A stretch of 64,000 bases of DNA from Alphaproteobacteria bacterium (GTDB lineage Bacteria > Pseudomonadota > Alphaproteobacteria > Micropepsales > Micropepsaceae), in NCBI GenBank assembly GCA_021325375.1, contig JAJPHG010000017.1, forward strand, positions 1 to 64,000. Direction: 5' to 3'. Below are positions 25,634 to 36,489 of this stretch, in pieces. The notes under the pieces were generated by a model, which was given only the letters and a program-made list of their open reading frames with translations, did no database searches and was not told where the DNA came from. Position 1 is the stretch's first letter; every line of letters begins with the position of its first letter. The position numbers were made by a program, and so were the translations under genes.

Positions 25634-27404
25634 ATGACCGACAATCGCAATCTGATCATCGCCGTCCTCCTTTCGCTCGGCATCTTCCTGGGCTGGGAAT
25701 ATTTCGTCGGCGGCCCGAAGATGAAGGCCGAGCAGGCGCGCCAGGCCGCCGCCGCCCATCAGCACAAGCCGGACCAGGCCGCGCTGCAGGCGCTCGCGCC
25801 CGCGAAGGCTCTCCCCCGCGGCGAGGCGCTCAAGCGCGGAGGGCCGCGCATCGCCATCGACACGCCCTCGGTCGACGGCTCGCTGCTGCTCAAAGGCGCG
25901 CGGCTGGACGATCTCAGGCTGAAGAACTATCGCGACACGATCGACCCCAAGAGCCGCGAGATCGTCCTCTTCTCGCCGCAGTCGAGCGACTATCCCTACT
26001 ACGCCGTGTTCGGCTTCGTGGCCGTGCCGGGCGAGAAGCTCGCCGTGCCCGACGGGTCGACGCCGTGGAAGCAGGAGGGCAACGGTGCGCTGACGCCCGC
26101 CCATCCCGTGACGCTGAGCTGGGACAACGGCCATGGGCTCCTCTTCACGCGCAAGATCGCGGTCGACGACAAGTTCATGTTCACGGTCAGCGACAGCGTC
26201 GCGAACAAGACGAACGCCAAGGTCGCGCTGCAGCCCTTCGCCTATGTCGCGCGCGACGGCGTGCCGACCTCGCAGCACTACTGGGTGCTGCATGAGGGTT
26301 TCGTCGGCTATGGCGGGGGCTTAAAGGACCCGAGCTACGACGATTTCAAGGACGACACGCCGCCCAAGACCTTCACCGCCACCGGCGGCTGGCTCGGCAT
26401 CACCGACAAATACTGGATGGCGTCGCTGATCCCGCCCCAGGACCAATCCTTCGACGGCTCCTACAGCGCGGCGCCGGGGCAGGCCAAGCACTATCAAGCC
26501 GACTATCGCCTCGCCGCGCGCACGCTTGCGCCCGGCGCCACCACGACCGTCGACCACCGCCTGTTCGCGGGCGCGAAGGTCTATGACGTGCTCAACGGCT
26601 ACAAGAAGAAGCTCGGTATCGCCGACTTCGACTATGCGATCGATTGGGGCTGGTTCTGGTTCATCACCCAGCCGCTGTTCCTGCTGCTCGACCAGTTCTA
26701 CCACCTGCTCGGCAATTTCGGCATCGCGATCCTGGCGCTGACCGTCGTCGTCAAGCTCGTCTTCTTCCCCATCGCCAACGCGCAATACAAATCCATGGCG
26801 AAGATGAAGAAGCTCCAGCCGCAGATGGAGCGCATCAAGGAACGCTTCGCCGACGATCCGCAGAAGCAGCAGCAGGATGATGGAGCTCTATCGCACCGAG
26901 AAGGCGAACCCGGTCGCGGGCTGCCTGCCGATGCTGCTGATCATCCCGGTGTTCTTCTCGCTGTATAAGGTGATCTTCGTCACCCTCGAGCTCAGGCATG
27001 CGCCGTTCTACGGCTGGATCCACGACCTCTCGGCGCCGGACCCGACCTCGCTCGTCAACCTCTTCGGCCTCTTCCCTTTCGACCCGCACGCGGTGCTGCC
27101 GTCGTTCCTGGGCTTCCTCTCCATCGGCATCTGGCCGATCCTGATGGGCATCACCCAGTGGCTCCAGACCAAGCTCAACCCCGCGCCGACCGATCCGGTG
27201 CAGGCCAGGATGTTCGGGCTGATGCCGATCGTCTTCACCTTCATGTTCGCGACGTTCCCCGCGGGGCTGGTGATCTACTACACCTGGAACAACCTGCTCT
27301 CGGTCGCGCAGCAGTACTACATCATGAGACGCCAGGGCGCCGACGTGCACCTGATCAGCAACCTCAACCTCGCCAGGTTCTTCAAGCCCAAGAGCAGCAC
27401 GTGA
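25634..27404 (+). CDS. yidC: Membrane protein insertase YidC, interrupted by an apparent frameshift
   Basis: Two overlapping frames together encode a complete YidC of about 590 residues. The first (from ATG 25634) contains TM1 ([19 protein letters not shown]), the periplasmic domain and the start of the insertase core ([18 protein letters not shown], then [20 protein letters not shown]). At 26873-26877 the conserved QQEMMELY region is out of frame: two bases appear to be missing before ATGATGGAGCTC. The rest ([20 protein letters not shown] through [17 protein letters not shown]) continues in the next frame to 27404. Upstream of the break the frame would run on to 26968 with foreign sequence. 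Because YidC is essential, an assembly/sequencing indel is the likeliest cause; a real mutation or programmed +1 shift is less likely. The stop overlaps the engB start. Confidence 0.92.
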
Positions 27405-28018
27405 CCGACGAGGCCGCCCGCAAGCTGTTCGCGGGACCATGCGACTTCATCTGGGGCGCGAGCGCGGTGGACAACCTGCCGCCGGAGAAGCTCCCCGAGG
27501 TCGCTTTCGTCGGACGCTCCAACGCGGGCAAGTCGAGCCTCGTCAACGCGCTCACCGGGCGCAAGACGCTGGCGCGCGTCTCGAACACGCCCGGGCGCAC
27601 GCGGCAGATCAACTTCTTCGACCTGGGGGGCAGGATCGTGCTCGCCGATCTTCCCGGCTACGGCTATGCGCGCGCCTCCAGGAGCCTGGCCGAGGAGTGG
27701 CAGTCGCTGATCTTCGCCTACCTTCGCGGGCGCGCCAATCTCGCCCGCGTGTTCGTGCTCATCGACGCGCGGCGCGGCACGATGGACACCGACCGCGAGG
27801 CCTGCACCCTGCTCGACCAGGCGGCGGTCTCCTACGTGCTCACGTTAACAAAGATCGACCAGCTTTCGCCCGGCGAGCGAACCGAAGCGGAACGCGCCTT
27901 GAGCGACGAAGCCGGCCGCCACACCGCCGCGTATCCGCAGATTTTCTCGACCTCCGCGCTCAAGGCTCTGGGGCTCGATGCGCTGAAAGCACACATCGCG
28001 GCGCTGGCCGCAAACTGA
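27401..28018 (+). CDS. engB: Ribosome biogenesis GTP-binding protein EngB/YsxC (YihA)
   Basis: 205 residues, GTG start at 27401 overlapping the yidC stop (GTGA). GTPase motifs: G1 [15 protein letters not shown]2 region [12 protein letters not shown] with the conserved Thr, G3 DLPGYGYA, G4 TKIDQL, and G5 STSALK. Known role: late assembly of the 50S ribosomal subunit. The position between yidC and argB is common in alphaproteobacteria. Confidence 0.96.
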   Translation: MTDEAARKLFAGPCDFIWGASAVDNLPPEKLPEVAFVGRSNAGKSSLVNALTGRKTLARVSNTPGRTRQINFFDLGGRIVLADLPGYGYARASRSLAEEWQSLIFAYLRGRANLARVFVLIDARRGTMDTDREACTLLDQAAVSYVLTLTKIDQLSPGERTEAERALSDEAGRHTAAYPQIFSTSALKALGLDALKAHIAALAAN

Positions 28019-28041
28019 GCTTTGCATTATAACGCCCGGCC

Positions 28042-28968
28042 ATGGCGCTTCAGGACGACATCAGCCAAGACCGCAATCTGCGCATCATGGCGCGCTGGCG
28101 CTCGACCGCCCGCGTCCTGGTCGAGGCGCTGCCCTATATCCTGAAATACGACCGCAAGACCGTGGTGGTGAAGTACGGCGGCAACGCCATGGTCGACGGG
28201 GTGACGGAGGATTTCGCGCAGGACATCGTGCTGATGAAGCAGACGGGCATCGAGCCCGTGGTCGTCCATGGCGGCGGCCCGCAGATCGGCGACATGCTCA
28301 AGCGGCTGTCGATCCAGTCGAGCTTCATCGACGGGCTGCGCGTCACCGACGCTGCCGCGATCGACGTGGTCGAGATGGTGCTCACCGGCTCGATCAACAA
28401 GCACATCGTCAGCGGCATCAACGCCGCGGGCGGGCGCGCCGTGGGCATCTCGGGCAAGGACGGCAACCTGATCCTCGCCAAGAAGCTCGAGCGCATGAAG
28501 CTCGATCCCGCGACGCTGGAGAACAAGGCCGTCGATCTGGGCTTCGTCGGAGAACCGGACAAGATCAATCCCGAGGTCCTGCGCAACATCATGAAATCCG
28601 ACCTGATCCCGGTGATCGCGCCGATCGGCATCGGGCCCAAGGGCGAGACCTTCAACATCAATGCCGACACGGTGTCGGGCGCGGTCGCGAGCGCGATGCA
28701 GGCCGAGCGCCTGATCCTGCTTACCGACGTCGAAGGCGTGCTGGATCAGGACCGCAAGCTCATTCCAAAATTGACGGTCGCCGAGGCCTCGGGCCTCATC
28801 AAGGACGGCACGATCCGCGGCGGCATGATCCCCAAGATCGAGACCGCGATCGAAGCCGTCCGGTCCGGCGTCAAGGCCGCGGTCATCCTGGACGGCCGCA
28901 TTCCCCATGTCCTTCTGCTCGAGCTCTTCACCGAGCACGGCGCCGGCACGCTCATCACCGCAGAATGA
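28042..28968 (+). CDS. argB: Acetylglutamate kinase (EC 2.7.2.8)
   Basis: 308 residues, slightly long at the N-terminus as in other alphaproteobacteria. Amino-acid-kinase motifs: VVKYGGNAMVD (ATP/phosphate lysine), VVHGGGPQIGDML, INAAGGRAVGISGKDGNLI, and the nucleotide part LLTDVEGVLDQD. Arg residues of the late IRGGMIPKIETA segment fit the family. Second step of arginine synthesis: phosphorylates N-acetylglutamate in the cytoplasm. Its stop overlaps the ATG of the DUF1036 gene (ATGA). Confidence 0.96.
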   Translation: MALQDDISQDRNLRIMARWRSTARVLVEALPYILKYDRKTVVVKYGGNAMVDGVTEDFAQDIVLMKQTGIEPVVVHGGGPQIGDMLKRLSIQSSFIDGLRVTDAAAIDVVEMVLTGSINKHIVSGINAAGGRAVGISGKDGNLILAKKLERMKLDPATLENKAVDLGFVGEPDKINPEVLRNIMKSDLIPVIAPIGIGPKGETFNINADTVSGAVASAMQAERLILLTDVEGVLDQDRKLIPKLTVAEASGLIKDGTIRGGMIPKIETAIEAVRSGVKAAVILDGRIPHVLLLELFTEHGAGTLITAE

Positions 28969-29969
28969 TCGCGAAGAATCTTATCCTTGCGAGCTTGGCT
29001 GTCTGCGCGTCGGCGACGGCCGCGCAGGCGCAGCTCAAGCTCTGCAACCGCACTTCCTATGTCCTCTATGCGGCGTCCGGCTACGCGCAAGGGGTCAACG
29101 CGGCGACGCAAGGCTGGACGCGCATCGTGCCCGGCACCTGCCAGACCGCGATCAAGGAGCGGTTGAGCGCGCATGGCTATTTCGTCTATGCGCGCACATC
29201 GCTCGGCCATGCGGGGCAGATGCGCGCCTGGGGCGGCGGCCAGAAGCTTTGCGTGAAGGACGCCGATTTCGCGCTCACCACGCCGCTCGCGTCGGCGCGC
29301 TGTCCGGCCGACGACACCTTCGACCGGCCGTTCGCGGGCGTCGACACCCATCGCGCGAAATCCTGGGCGATGACCTTCGACGAGACGCCGGCCTTCGCCT
29401 CGATGAAGGAGGCCCAAGCCGCCGGCCTGAAGCGCCTGCTCAAGGACGAAGGCGCCAAGATCGGCGCCATCGACGCCAAGCCCGACAAGGCGACCGACGC
29501 AGCCCTTGCCGCTTTCCGCAAGCGCATGAACATGGCGGCGAACGCGAGCGCGTCGGATCTCTTCGATGCGCTGGAGACCGAGGCGCTCAAGACGACCGCG
29601 CCCGCCGGCTACGCCGTCTGCGACGACAGCGACAAGCCGGTCTGGGTGGCGCTGGGCGAGGACAAAGGCGGCAAGTTCTTCTCGCGCGGCTGGTGGAAGA
29701 TCGCGGCCGGCGGCTGCGCCAAGGCGATCACCGAGCCGCTCGCCGCCGACAGGATCTGGATCCTCGCCCAGACGCCGGGCGGCGTGCCGATCGTCTACGG
29801 CCCCAACAAGTTCTGCACCACCAATATCGAGTTCGAGATCCAGGGCCGCGAGAACTGCGCCAAGCGCGGCCTCGTCGAATCCGGCTTCGCCGAGACCAAG
29901 GTCAAGGGCCTCCTGGGCTTCACCGCCCATGTCAGCGACAAGGGGCTGCTGCTGCCGGCGAAGAAGTAA
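28965..29969 (+). CDS. Exported DUF1036 protein with two tandem domains
   Basis: 334 residues, signal peptide ending ATAAQA (about residue 22). The mature protein holds two DUF1036-like units: the first begins LKLCNRTSYVLYAASGY with WTRIVPGTCQTAI, the second begins YAVCDDSDKPVWVALGEDKG with WWKIAAGGCAKAI. Each has the CxxxSxxxxxxAxG start and a WxxIxxGxC motif, plus further Cys that may form disulfides. The linker between them is helical. DUF1036 proteins are conserved in alphaproteobacteria as periplasmic proteins of unknown function. Overlaps argB by 4 bases, so it is probably translated together with it. Confidence 0.82.
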   Translation: MIAKNLILASLAVCASATAAQAQLKLCNRTSYVLYAASGYAQGVNAATQGWTRIVPGTCQTAIKERLSAHGYFVYARTSLGHAGQMRAWGGGQKLCVKDADFALTTPLASARCPADDTFDRPFAGVDTHRAKSWAMTFDETPAFASMKEAQAAGLKRLLKDEGAKIGAIDAKPDKATDAALAAFRKRMNMAANASASDLFDALETEALKTTAPAGYAVCDDSDKPVWVALGEDKGGKFFSRGWWKIAAGGCAKAITEPLAADRIWILAQTPGGVPIVYGPNKFCTTNIEFEIQGRENCAKRGLVESGFAETKVKGLLGFTAHVSDKGLLLPAKK

Positions 29970-29978
29970 AAAACCAAA

Positions 29979-30166
29979 TGTCATGGCCCGCGACTGCGGG
30001 CCACCCAGGTGACATCTGTCGCGCTATTCCTAAGGGTTCACACGGAGACGCGGAGTCGCGGGGTAAAAGCTCAACTCCGCGACTCCGCGTGAACTGCTTT
30101 CGTTTGTGCAGAACCCAACTGGGTGACCCGCGTCCATACGCTGTCGCTATGGACCGGGCCATGACA
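29979..30166. repeat. MITE-like palindromic element (family shared with 52521-52742)
   Basis: Its left 35 bases (29979-30013) are identical to the left arm of the element at 52521. The right end matches only at the outermost 12 bases (CGGGCCATGACA). Inside is a second palindrome, ACGCGGAGTCGCGG...CCGCGACTCCGCGT (about 30049-30090), related to the one at 37270-37330. No coding capacity. It lies between two converging genes. Confidence 0.7.
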
Positions 30167-30176
30167 GCCTTTTTGC

Positions 30177-31418
30177 TTACTCCCCGATCCCGAAATAGCT
30201 CAGGTGCCAGCGCATCTCGTCGTCGGTCAGCGGGAAGCGGATGCCGTTGCGCGCCGGGAGCAGTTCGTCGGTGGGAAGCTTCATCACGAAGCGCTGGATC
30301 TTGAACGCGGCGCGCATGGACAGGCCCGCGCGCCACACCAGCGCGGTGACCGGCTTGGCGGAGCGCGTGAGCAGGATGCGGCGCACGGTGCGGTCGGGCA
30401 CGCGCGCCTGACGCGCCAGCGCAAGCACGACGATCTCGCGTTTGGCCCCTTCCGCGGCCGCTTCGACGAAGGATTCGTCGAGCCGGCCGGCCTTGGCCGC
30501 GGCCTCGACCTCGGCGAAGGCGGCATCGCCCTGCGACGGCGCGAGCTCGCCCTCGTCGGTGCGCGCGCGCACCTGGCGATTCAGGAGCTGCTTGGTCTCG
30601 TCGTCGAGATGATGCAGGCGCGCAAGCTGCTCGATCAGCTCCGTCGAGACGAAGGAGGCGAGCCGCCTGACCGCACGGCACGACAGGTCGGCGCGCATGG
30701 CGAGCGCGTTCTGCCACACGCTGATGCGCTCGGCCTGGTCGATGATCGCGTCCAGCGTGCGCTCGCGGATCGCGGCGTCGGGATTGGCGAGCAGCGCCGA
30801 GACCGCGGGGATGTCGAGCGAAGACACCACGGCATCGGTGACGTTGGCGCTCAAGGGCCTGCGCCGGGCGATGGCCGCGAGCACGGCATGCACCTTGCCC
30901 TCGGCGATGATCTCCATGAGATCGGCGTCGGAGAGCAACGGCGAATATTCCAGGATCGGCACCGAGACGATGGTCTCGACGTCGCGCGCGAGCGCCTTGA
31001 CGATTTGCGCCGGCACGCAATCGAGATGCTTGATCTCCTCGGCCAGGATCGCGCGCACGCGCGGGACCTGGTCGCTCGCGAGCCGCTCCAGCGTCTCGAT
31101 GGTGAGCGCGTGGATGTGGCCGGCCTCGCGCTTGGAGAGACCCGGCATCAGCCGCGCGATCTTGCGGGCGAGCTCGGCGCGCACGTCGTCGCAATCGTCG
31201 TCGGCGAGCGTGCGGTTGGAATGGGCGGGTGCGGCGAGGTTGGCGGCGACCGCGCGCCGCGTCGCGGGCTCGCCCTCGCGCGCCAGATAGTCGAGCACGT
31301 CGTCGCCCGCGTCGCCGCGCCCGGCGAGCTCGTGCTGCGCATGGCGCGTGCGTTCCTCGAGCAGCCGCAGGACCTGCTTGCTGTCCGCCGGGACGCCGCG
31401 TGCTATTCTCCCCGTCAT
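30177..31418 (-). CDS. DUF2336 domain protein (helical repeat)
   Basis: 413 residues, no signal peptide. Mostly alpha-helical with HEAT/ARM-like repeats (REGEPATRRAVAANLAAP, SDQVPRVRAILAEEIKHLD, and NPDAAIRERTLDAIIDQA), characteristic of DUF2336 proteins of alphaproteobacteria. The C-terminal segment (RRILLTRSAKPVTALVWRAG and ALKIQRFVMKLP-like) is the family's conserved end. Function not established. Divergent from the HAD-phosphatase gene by about 60 bp, and convergent with the DUF1036 gene across a MITE-like element. Confidence 0.82.
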   Translation of the reverse strand: MTGRIARGVPADSKQVLRLLEERTRHAQHELAGRGDAGDDVLDYLAREGEPATRRAVAANLAAPAHSNRTLADDDCDDVRAELARKIARLMPGLSKREAGHIHALTIETLERLASDQVPRVRAILAEEIKHLDCVPAQIVKALARDVETIVSVPILEYSPLLSDADLMEIIAEGKVHAVLAAIARRRPLSANVTDAVVSSLDIPAVSALLANPDAAIRERTLDAIIDQAERISVWQNALAMRADLSCRAVRRLASFVSTELIEQLARLHHLDDETKQLLNRQVRARTDEGELAPSQGDAAFAEVEAAAKAGRLDESFVEAAAEGAKREIVVLALARQARVPDRTVRRILLTRSAKPVTALVWRAGLSMRAAFKIQRFVMKLPTDELLPARNGIRFPLTDDEMRWHLSYFGIGE

Positions 31419-31482
31419 GCGAGGAATATGCGGCTTTTGCTTTTAACTTGCGCTTAAGCCTCATGGTTGAGAAAAGGTAACC

Positions 31483-32187
31483 ATGTCCGCCGGTATGTCC
31501 GCAGCCCACGCGCGTCCCGATTTCCGGCATGTCGATACGTGGATCTTCGACCTCGACAACACGCTCTATCGCGCCGACACCGACCTCTTCGCGCAGATCG
31601 ACATGCGCATGGGGGCTTACGTCGCGCGGCTGCTGGACTTGGCCCCCGACGAAGCCAGGCGCCTGCAGAAGGCCTATTACCGCGACCACGGCACGACGCT
31701 GAACGGACTGATCGCGCTTCACGACGTCGATGCGGAGGACTTCCTCGACGACGTCCACGCCATCGATCTTTCCGCGCTCAGGCCCGATCCGGAGCTGAAC
31801 GCCGCCATCGCGCGGCTGCCGGGACGATGCTTCGTCTTCACCAACGGATGCGGGAACTACGCGTCGCGCGTGCTGGACCGCATCGGGCTGGGCCGGCTTG
31901 CGGATGCGGTGTGGGATATCCGCGCGATGGGCTTCGTGCCGAAGCCTTTCGCGGCCGCTTACGAGACGGTCGTGGCCAAGGCGGGCATCACGCCCGGACG
32001 CGCGGCGATGTTCGAGGATCTGGCGCGCAACCTGGTGCCGGCGCATGCGCTGGGCATGACCACCGTGTGGCTCGACAACGGCTCGGCGTGGTCGAAGCAG
32101 GGGCCCGATTTTCCGGTCGCGGACCGCTCCCATATCGACTATGAGACGACGGATTTGAGCGCGTTCTTGAACGCCGTCGGGACTTAG
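31483..32187 (+). CDS. HAD-family pyrimidine 5'-nucleotidase-like phosphatase
   Basis: 234 residues. HAD motif I WIFDLDNTLYRAD (nucleophile Asp in DLDNT), motif II VFTNG, motif III VPKPF, motif IV MFEDLARNLVPAHALGMTTV. The DNTLY form and the long helical cap (residues ~40-105) match the yeast SDT1/YjjG-like pyrimidine 5'-nucleotidases. In motif IV the usual DD appears as ED. Probably dephosphorylates pyrimidine nucleotides or their analogues in the cytoplasm. Three bases separate it from dapD, so the two are likely co-transcribed, a pairing common in alphaproteobacteria. Confidence 0.88.
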   Translation: MSAGMSAAHARPDFRHVDTWIFDLDNTLYRADTDLFAQIDMRMGAYVARLLDLAPDEARRLQKAYYRDHGTTLNGLIALHDVDAEDFLDDVHAIDLSALRPDPELNAAIARLPGRCFVFTNGCGNYASRVLDRIGLGRLADAVWDIRAMGFVPKPFAAAYETVVAKAGITPGRAAMFEDLARNLVPAHALGMTTVWLDNGSAWSKQGPDFPVADRSHIDYETTDLSAFLNAVGT

Positions 32188-32190
32188 AGC

Positions 32191-33003
<813 letters not shown>

Positions 33004-33091
33004 CGCGGCGGGATTTTGCTGCAGCGCACACACGCCTTCCGCCGAAGATGCTTTCGTGCGATGCTCGGGTTTCGGGCAATCGGGGGCACAA

Positions 33092-33607
33092 ATGAATTAT
33101 CTTTTCAGCTTCAGCGGCCGCATCAATCGCGCCAAGCTCTGGTTGTTCCTGCTGATCGCGATCGGCGCGTGCATCGTCTATGCCGTTCTGTTCGCCGTTC
33201 TGGTCGGCTTCTCGGCCTTTACCGCGCAGGCCAACAACGGCAACGGACTTCTCGCGGCGGGCGGCTCATTGCTCTTCATGGGGCTCGTGGGATTTGTCCT
33301 CGACATCGCGTTGTTCATCGCCTCGCTCGCGGTGACGACCAAACGCCTGCACGACCGCAACAAGGGCGCCATCTGGCTCATCCCTTTCATCTTCGTACCA
33401 ACGGTGCTCAACACGTATTATTACGCGACAGTCTTCACGAGATATGGTCTCAACCATATGGCGGAAGCCAACGCCAATCCCGTGCTGATGGTCTGCAGTC
33501 TCGCCGCATTGGTGCTCTGGCTCTGGGCCTTCGTCGAGCTCTATTGCCTGCGCGGCACGGTGGGCGACAACCGCTACGGCCCGGACCCCCTGGCGGGCAG
33601 GATTTAG
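33092..33607 (+). CDS. DUF805 inner-membrane protein
   Basis: 171 residues from ATG 33092 (MNYLFSFSGRINRAKLW; the FxGRIxRxxFW motif is the DUF805 start). About four transmembrane segments (residues 15-40, 55-85, 100-115, 138-155), with the conserved KRLHDRNKGAIWLIPF between TM2 and TM3. The end GDNRYGPDPLAG is the family's C-terminal signature. Function unknown. Overlaps the stop of the converging SDR gene by 4 bases. Confidence 0.9.
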   Translation: MNYLFSFSGRINRAKLWLFLLIAIGACIVYAVLFAVLVGFSAFTAQANNGNGLLAAGGSLLFMGLVGFVLDIALFIASLAVTTKRLHDRNKGAIWLIPFIFVPTVLNTYYYATVFTRYGLNHMAEANANPVLMVCSLAALVLWLWAFVELYCLRGTVGDNRYGPDPLAGRI

Positions 33608-34473
33608 CTTCGCGCGGCCGTCATCCAGGCGAGCGTCTCGGCGTCGATGCCGAGCGCCTGGACGATGGGCGCGAAGACCGACATCTGCGACACGCCGCTC
33701 GGGCCCAGCGTGATGCCGCCGTCCACGACCAGCGCCTGGCCGGTGACGAAGCTTGCCTCGTCGCCCGCCAGATAGAGCGCCGCCTCGGCGATGTCACGCG
33801 GACGGCCGCCGCGCGCGATGGGCTGCGAGTGCTTGGACGCTTCCGCGATGGCGTCGAGGCGCGTCTCGCCGAGCTGGCTGGGCACGCCCATGGCGCTGGC
33901 GAAGATGTTGGTCGCGATCAGCCCCGGGCAGATGCAGTTGACGCGGATGTTGGAAGGCGCGAGCTGCGGCGCCGTCACGCGGGTCATATGTATGATCGCG
34001 GCCTTGGCGATGGAATAGAGGACGGGGCCGAAGCCCGCCTGAAGCCCCGCGACCGAGGCCGTCGAGACGATCGAGCCTCCTCCTTGCGCCCGCATCACGG
34101 GCACGGCGTATTTCATCCCGAACAGCGCCGCGCGCACATGCAGGTGCATCACCTGGTCGAAGCCTTCCGCCGTCACCGCGTCGGCCTGGTCGCGCGCGCC
34201 GCCGGTGCCCGCATTGTTGAAGAGGACGTCGAGGCGCCCGAAACTCCCGGTCGCGGCCGCGACCGCCGCCTCGATGTCCTTCTCCACGCTCACGTCGCAG
34301 CGCACATAGCGCGCGCGGCCCTTGTGCTCCTCCTCGAGCCGCGCCCCCTTGTCGTCCTGGATGTCGGCGGCGATGACGCGGGCGCCCTCCGCCACGAACA
34401 AATCGACCGTGCCGCGCCCGATCCCGCTCGCGGCGCCGGTGACCACGGCGACCTTTCCCTCCAGACGTCCCAT
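33604..34473 (-). CDS. Short-chain dehydrogenase/reductase
   Basis: 289 residues from ATG 34473. Classical SDR motifs: nucleotide site [11 protein letters not shown] (residues 11-21), NNAG at about 89-92, catalytic Ser in [10 protein letters not shown], and the Y-x-x-x-K site YSIAKAA. After the usual SDR body it has a C-terminal extension of ~35 residues ([20 protein letters not shown]). The Asp in ADIQDD after strand 2 suggests NAD(H) preference. The substrate is unknown. It stands alone on the minus strand between dapD/DUF805 and dapE. Confidence 0.88.
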   Translation of the reverse strand: MGRLEGKVAVVTGAASGIGRGTVDLFVAEGARVIAADIQDDKGARLEEEHKGRARYVRCDVSVEKDIEAAVAAATGSFGRLDVLFNNAGTGGARDQADAVTAEGFDQVMHLHVRAALFGMKYAVPVMRAQGGGSIVSTASVAGLQAGFGPVLYSIAKAAIIHMTRVTAPQLAPSNIRVNCICPGLIATNIFASAMGVPSQLGETRLDAIAEASKHSQPIARGGRPRDIAEAALYLAGDEASFVTGQALVVDGGITLGPSGVSQMSVFAPIVQALGIDAETLAWMTAARS

Positions 34474-34531
34474 GCAAAACTCCCTTATAAATGGCTCGGG
34501 CAAATGGCTCGCGCCCCTGTATAAAGCGGCC

Positions 34532-35686
34532 ATGGACCCGGTGGAACTCGCCCAAAGCCTCATCCGCTGCCCTTCGGTGACGCCGAAGGACGAAGGCGCG
34601 CTGGAGGTGCTGGAGGCCGCGTTGAAGCCGCTCGGCTTCGCCTGCCACAAGCTGCGCTTCGAGCAGGAGGGAACGCCGCCGATCGACAACCTCTACGCGA
34701 GGGTCGGAAGCGACGGCCCCAATTTCTGCTTCGCCGGCCACACCGACGTCGTCCCGCCGGGTGACAAGGGTTTGTGGCGCCACGATCCCTTCGCCGGCGA
34801 GATCCGGGACGGCATGCTCCATGGCCGCGGCGCCGCCGACATGAAATCGGCCATCGCCGCGTTCGTGCACGCGGCGCAGCGCCATCTGGCGGCCGGCCCG
34901 CTCAAGGGATCGATCAGCCTCCTCATCACCGGCGACGAGGAGGGGCCCGCGATCAACGGCACGGTGAAGGTGCTCGACTGGCTCAAAAGCCGCGGCGAGG
35001 TCCTGAGTCATTGCATCGTCGGCGAGCCGACCTCCACCGCGCGTGCCGGCGACACGCTCAAGATCGGCCGGCGCGGGTCGCTGACCACGCGCGTGGCCGT
35101 GCGCGGCGTGCAGGGCCATGTCGGCTATCCCGCCAAGGCGCGCAATCCGATTCCGGCGATGGCGGCGCTGGTGCAGCGCCTGTCGTCGCATGTGCTCGAC
35201 GAGGGCACGGCGCATTTCGAGCCGTCGACGCTCTCCTTCACGACGCTCGACGTCGGCAACCCCGCCGGCAACGTCATCCCGGCCGAGGCGCGGGCGCAGT
35301 TCAACATCCGTTTCAACGACTCGCAATCGCCGGACGGGCTGAAGCGCTGGATCGAAAGCGAAGCAGAAGCGGTGCGCGCGGCAAGCGGCTGCGAGATCGC
35401 GCTGAAATTCGAACTCGGCGCCAATGCCTTCCTGACCGAGCCAGGCAAATTCGTCTCTCTGGTCGCCGACGCCGCCCGCCAGGTGATCGACGCACCACCG
35501 AGCATCTCCACGACCGGCGGCACGTCGGATGCGCGCTTCATCAAGGAGCATTGCCCGGTCGTCGAGCTTGGGCTTCCGGGCGGGACGATGCACAAGACGG
35601 ACGAATGCGTGGCCGTGGACGAGATCCGCCTGTTGAGCGACATCTACCAAGCCGTGCTCGCGCGCTATTTCGCGAACCCGCCATGA
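34532..35686 (+). CDS. dapE: Succinyl-diaminopimelate desuccinylase (EC 3.5.1.18)
   Basis: 384 residues, start ATG 34532 ([20 protein letters not shown]). M20 metallopeptidase ligands: His70 and Asp72 in [13 protein letters not shown], Asp103 in [10 protein letters not shown], Glu136-Glu137 in [13 protein letters not shown], Glu in VGEPTST, and the late His in [17 protein letters not shown] is the DapE-specific substrate loop. It binds two zinc ions and frees diaminopimelate from its succinyl form in the lysine/peptidoglycan pathway. The stop overlaps the murI start (ATGA), linking it to another cell-wall precursor enzyme. Confidence 0.97.
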   Translation: MDPVELAQSLIRCPSVTPKDEGALEVLEAALKPLGFACHKLRFEQEGTPPIDNLYARVGSDGPNFCFAGHTDVVPPGDKGLWRHDPFAGEIRDGMLHGRGAADMKSAIAAFVHAAQRHLAAGPLKGSISLLITGDEEGPAINGTVKVLDWLKSRGEVLSHCIVGEPTSTARAGDTLKIGRRGSLTTRVAVRGVQGHVGYPAKARNPIPAMAALVQRLSSHVLDEGTAHFEPSTLSFTTLDVGNPAGNVIPAEARAQFNIRFNDSQSPDGLKRWIESEAEAVRAASGCEIALKFELGANAFLTEPGKFVSLVADAARQVIDAPPSISTTGGTSDARFIKEHCPVVELGLPGGTMHKTDECVAVDEIRLLSDIYQAVLARYFANPP

Positions 35687-36489
35687 ACGACGCGGCGATC
35701 GGCGTCTTCGATTCCGGCATGGGAGGCTTGACGGTGATGCGCGCTTTGATGGCGCGGCTGCCGCAGGAGAGCTTCGTCTATCTGGGCGACACGGCGCGGC
35801 TTCCCTACGGCACCAAGAGCGGCGACACGGTCACGCGCTATGCGGTGCAGGCGGCCGCGGCGCTGGTCAAGCGGCGCATCAAGCTCCTGGTCGTCGCCTG
35901 CAACACCGCGTCCGGCGTGGCGCTGGGCGCGCTCGAAGAAGCCTTCGCGCCGCTGCCGGTGATCGACGTGATCGCGCCTGGCGCGGAGGCGGCACTTGCG
36001 GCATCGCCGTCGGGGCCCATCGCCGTGATCGCGACCGAGGGCACGGTACGCGCAGGCGCCTATGTCCGCGCCATCCACGCGCGCGCGCTGGACGTCGAGG
36101 TGATGAGCCAGCCCTGCCCGCTCTTCGTGCCGCTCGCCGAGGAAGGGCTGATCGAAGGCGAGATCGTCGACCTCGTCATCCACCGTTATCTGGACGAAGT
36201 GCTGGCGAAAGAGCCGCGCGCGCTGGTGCTCGGCTGCACGCACTATCCCGCGCTGAAGGATTCGATCGCGCGCATCGCGGGCAAAGGCGTCGCCCTCGTC
36301 GACAGCGCGGAAACCACCGCGCGCGCGGTCGAAAAGAGATTGCGCGACGGCGGCCTGCTGCGCGAGGGGCCGCCCGCGCCGCATCGCTTCCTGGTCACCG
36401 ACACGCCGGAGCGTTTCGCGCGCGTGGGCGAGATATTCCTTGGCCGTGCCATCGCGCCCGCCAGCGTCGAGCTGATCGACCTTCAGTAG
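35683..36489 (+). CDS. murI: Glutamate racemase (EC 5.1.1.3)
   Basis: 268 residues. [16 protein letters not shown] at the start; catalytic cysteines Cys73 in VVACNTASG and Cys185 in [20 protein letters not shown] is the substrate loop. Supplies D-glutamate for peptidoglycan. Translationally coupled to dapE (4-base overlap) and convergent with truA, overlapping its end by 7 bases. Confidence 0.96.
   Translation: MNDAAIGVFDSGMGGLTVMRALMARLPQESFVYLGDTARLPYGTKSGDTVTRYAVQAAAALVKRRIKLLVVACNTASGVALGALEEAFAPLPVIDVIAPGAEAALAASPSGPIAVIATEGTVRAGAYVRAIHARALDVEVMSQPCPLFVPLAEEGLIEGEIVDLVIHRYLDEVLAKEPRALVLGCTHYPALKDSIARIAGKGVALVDSAETTARAVEKRLRDGGLLREGPPAPHRFLVTDTPERFARVGEIFLGRAIAPASVELIDLQ

Noticed and set aside
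26877..27404. The yidC second frame as an independent gene starting at ATG 26877
   Set aside because: The ATG is the second half of a conserved internal motif and has no properly spaced ribosome-binding site; it is better explained as the continuation of yidC after an indel.
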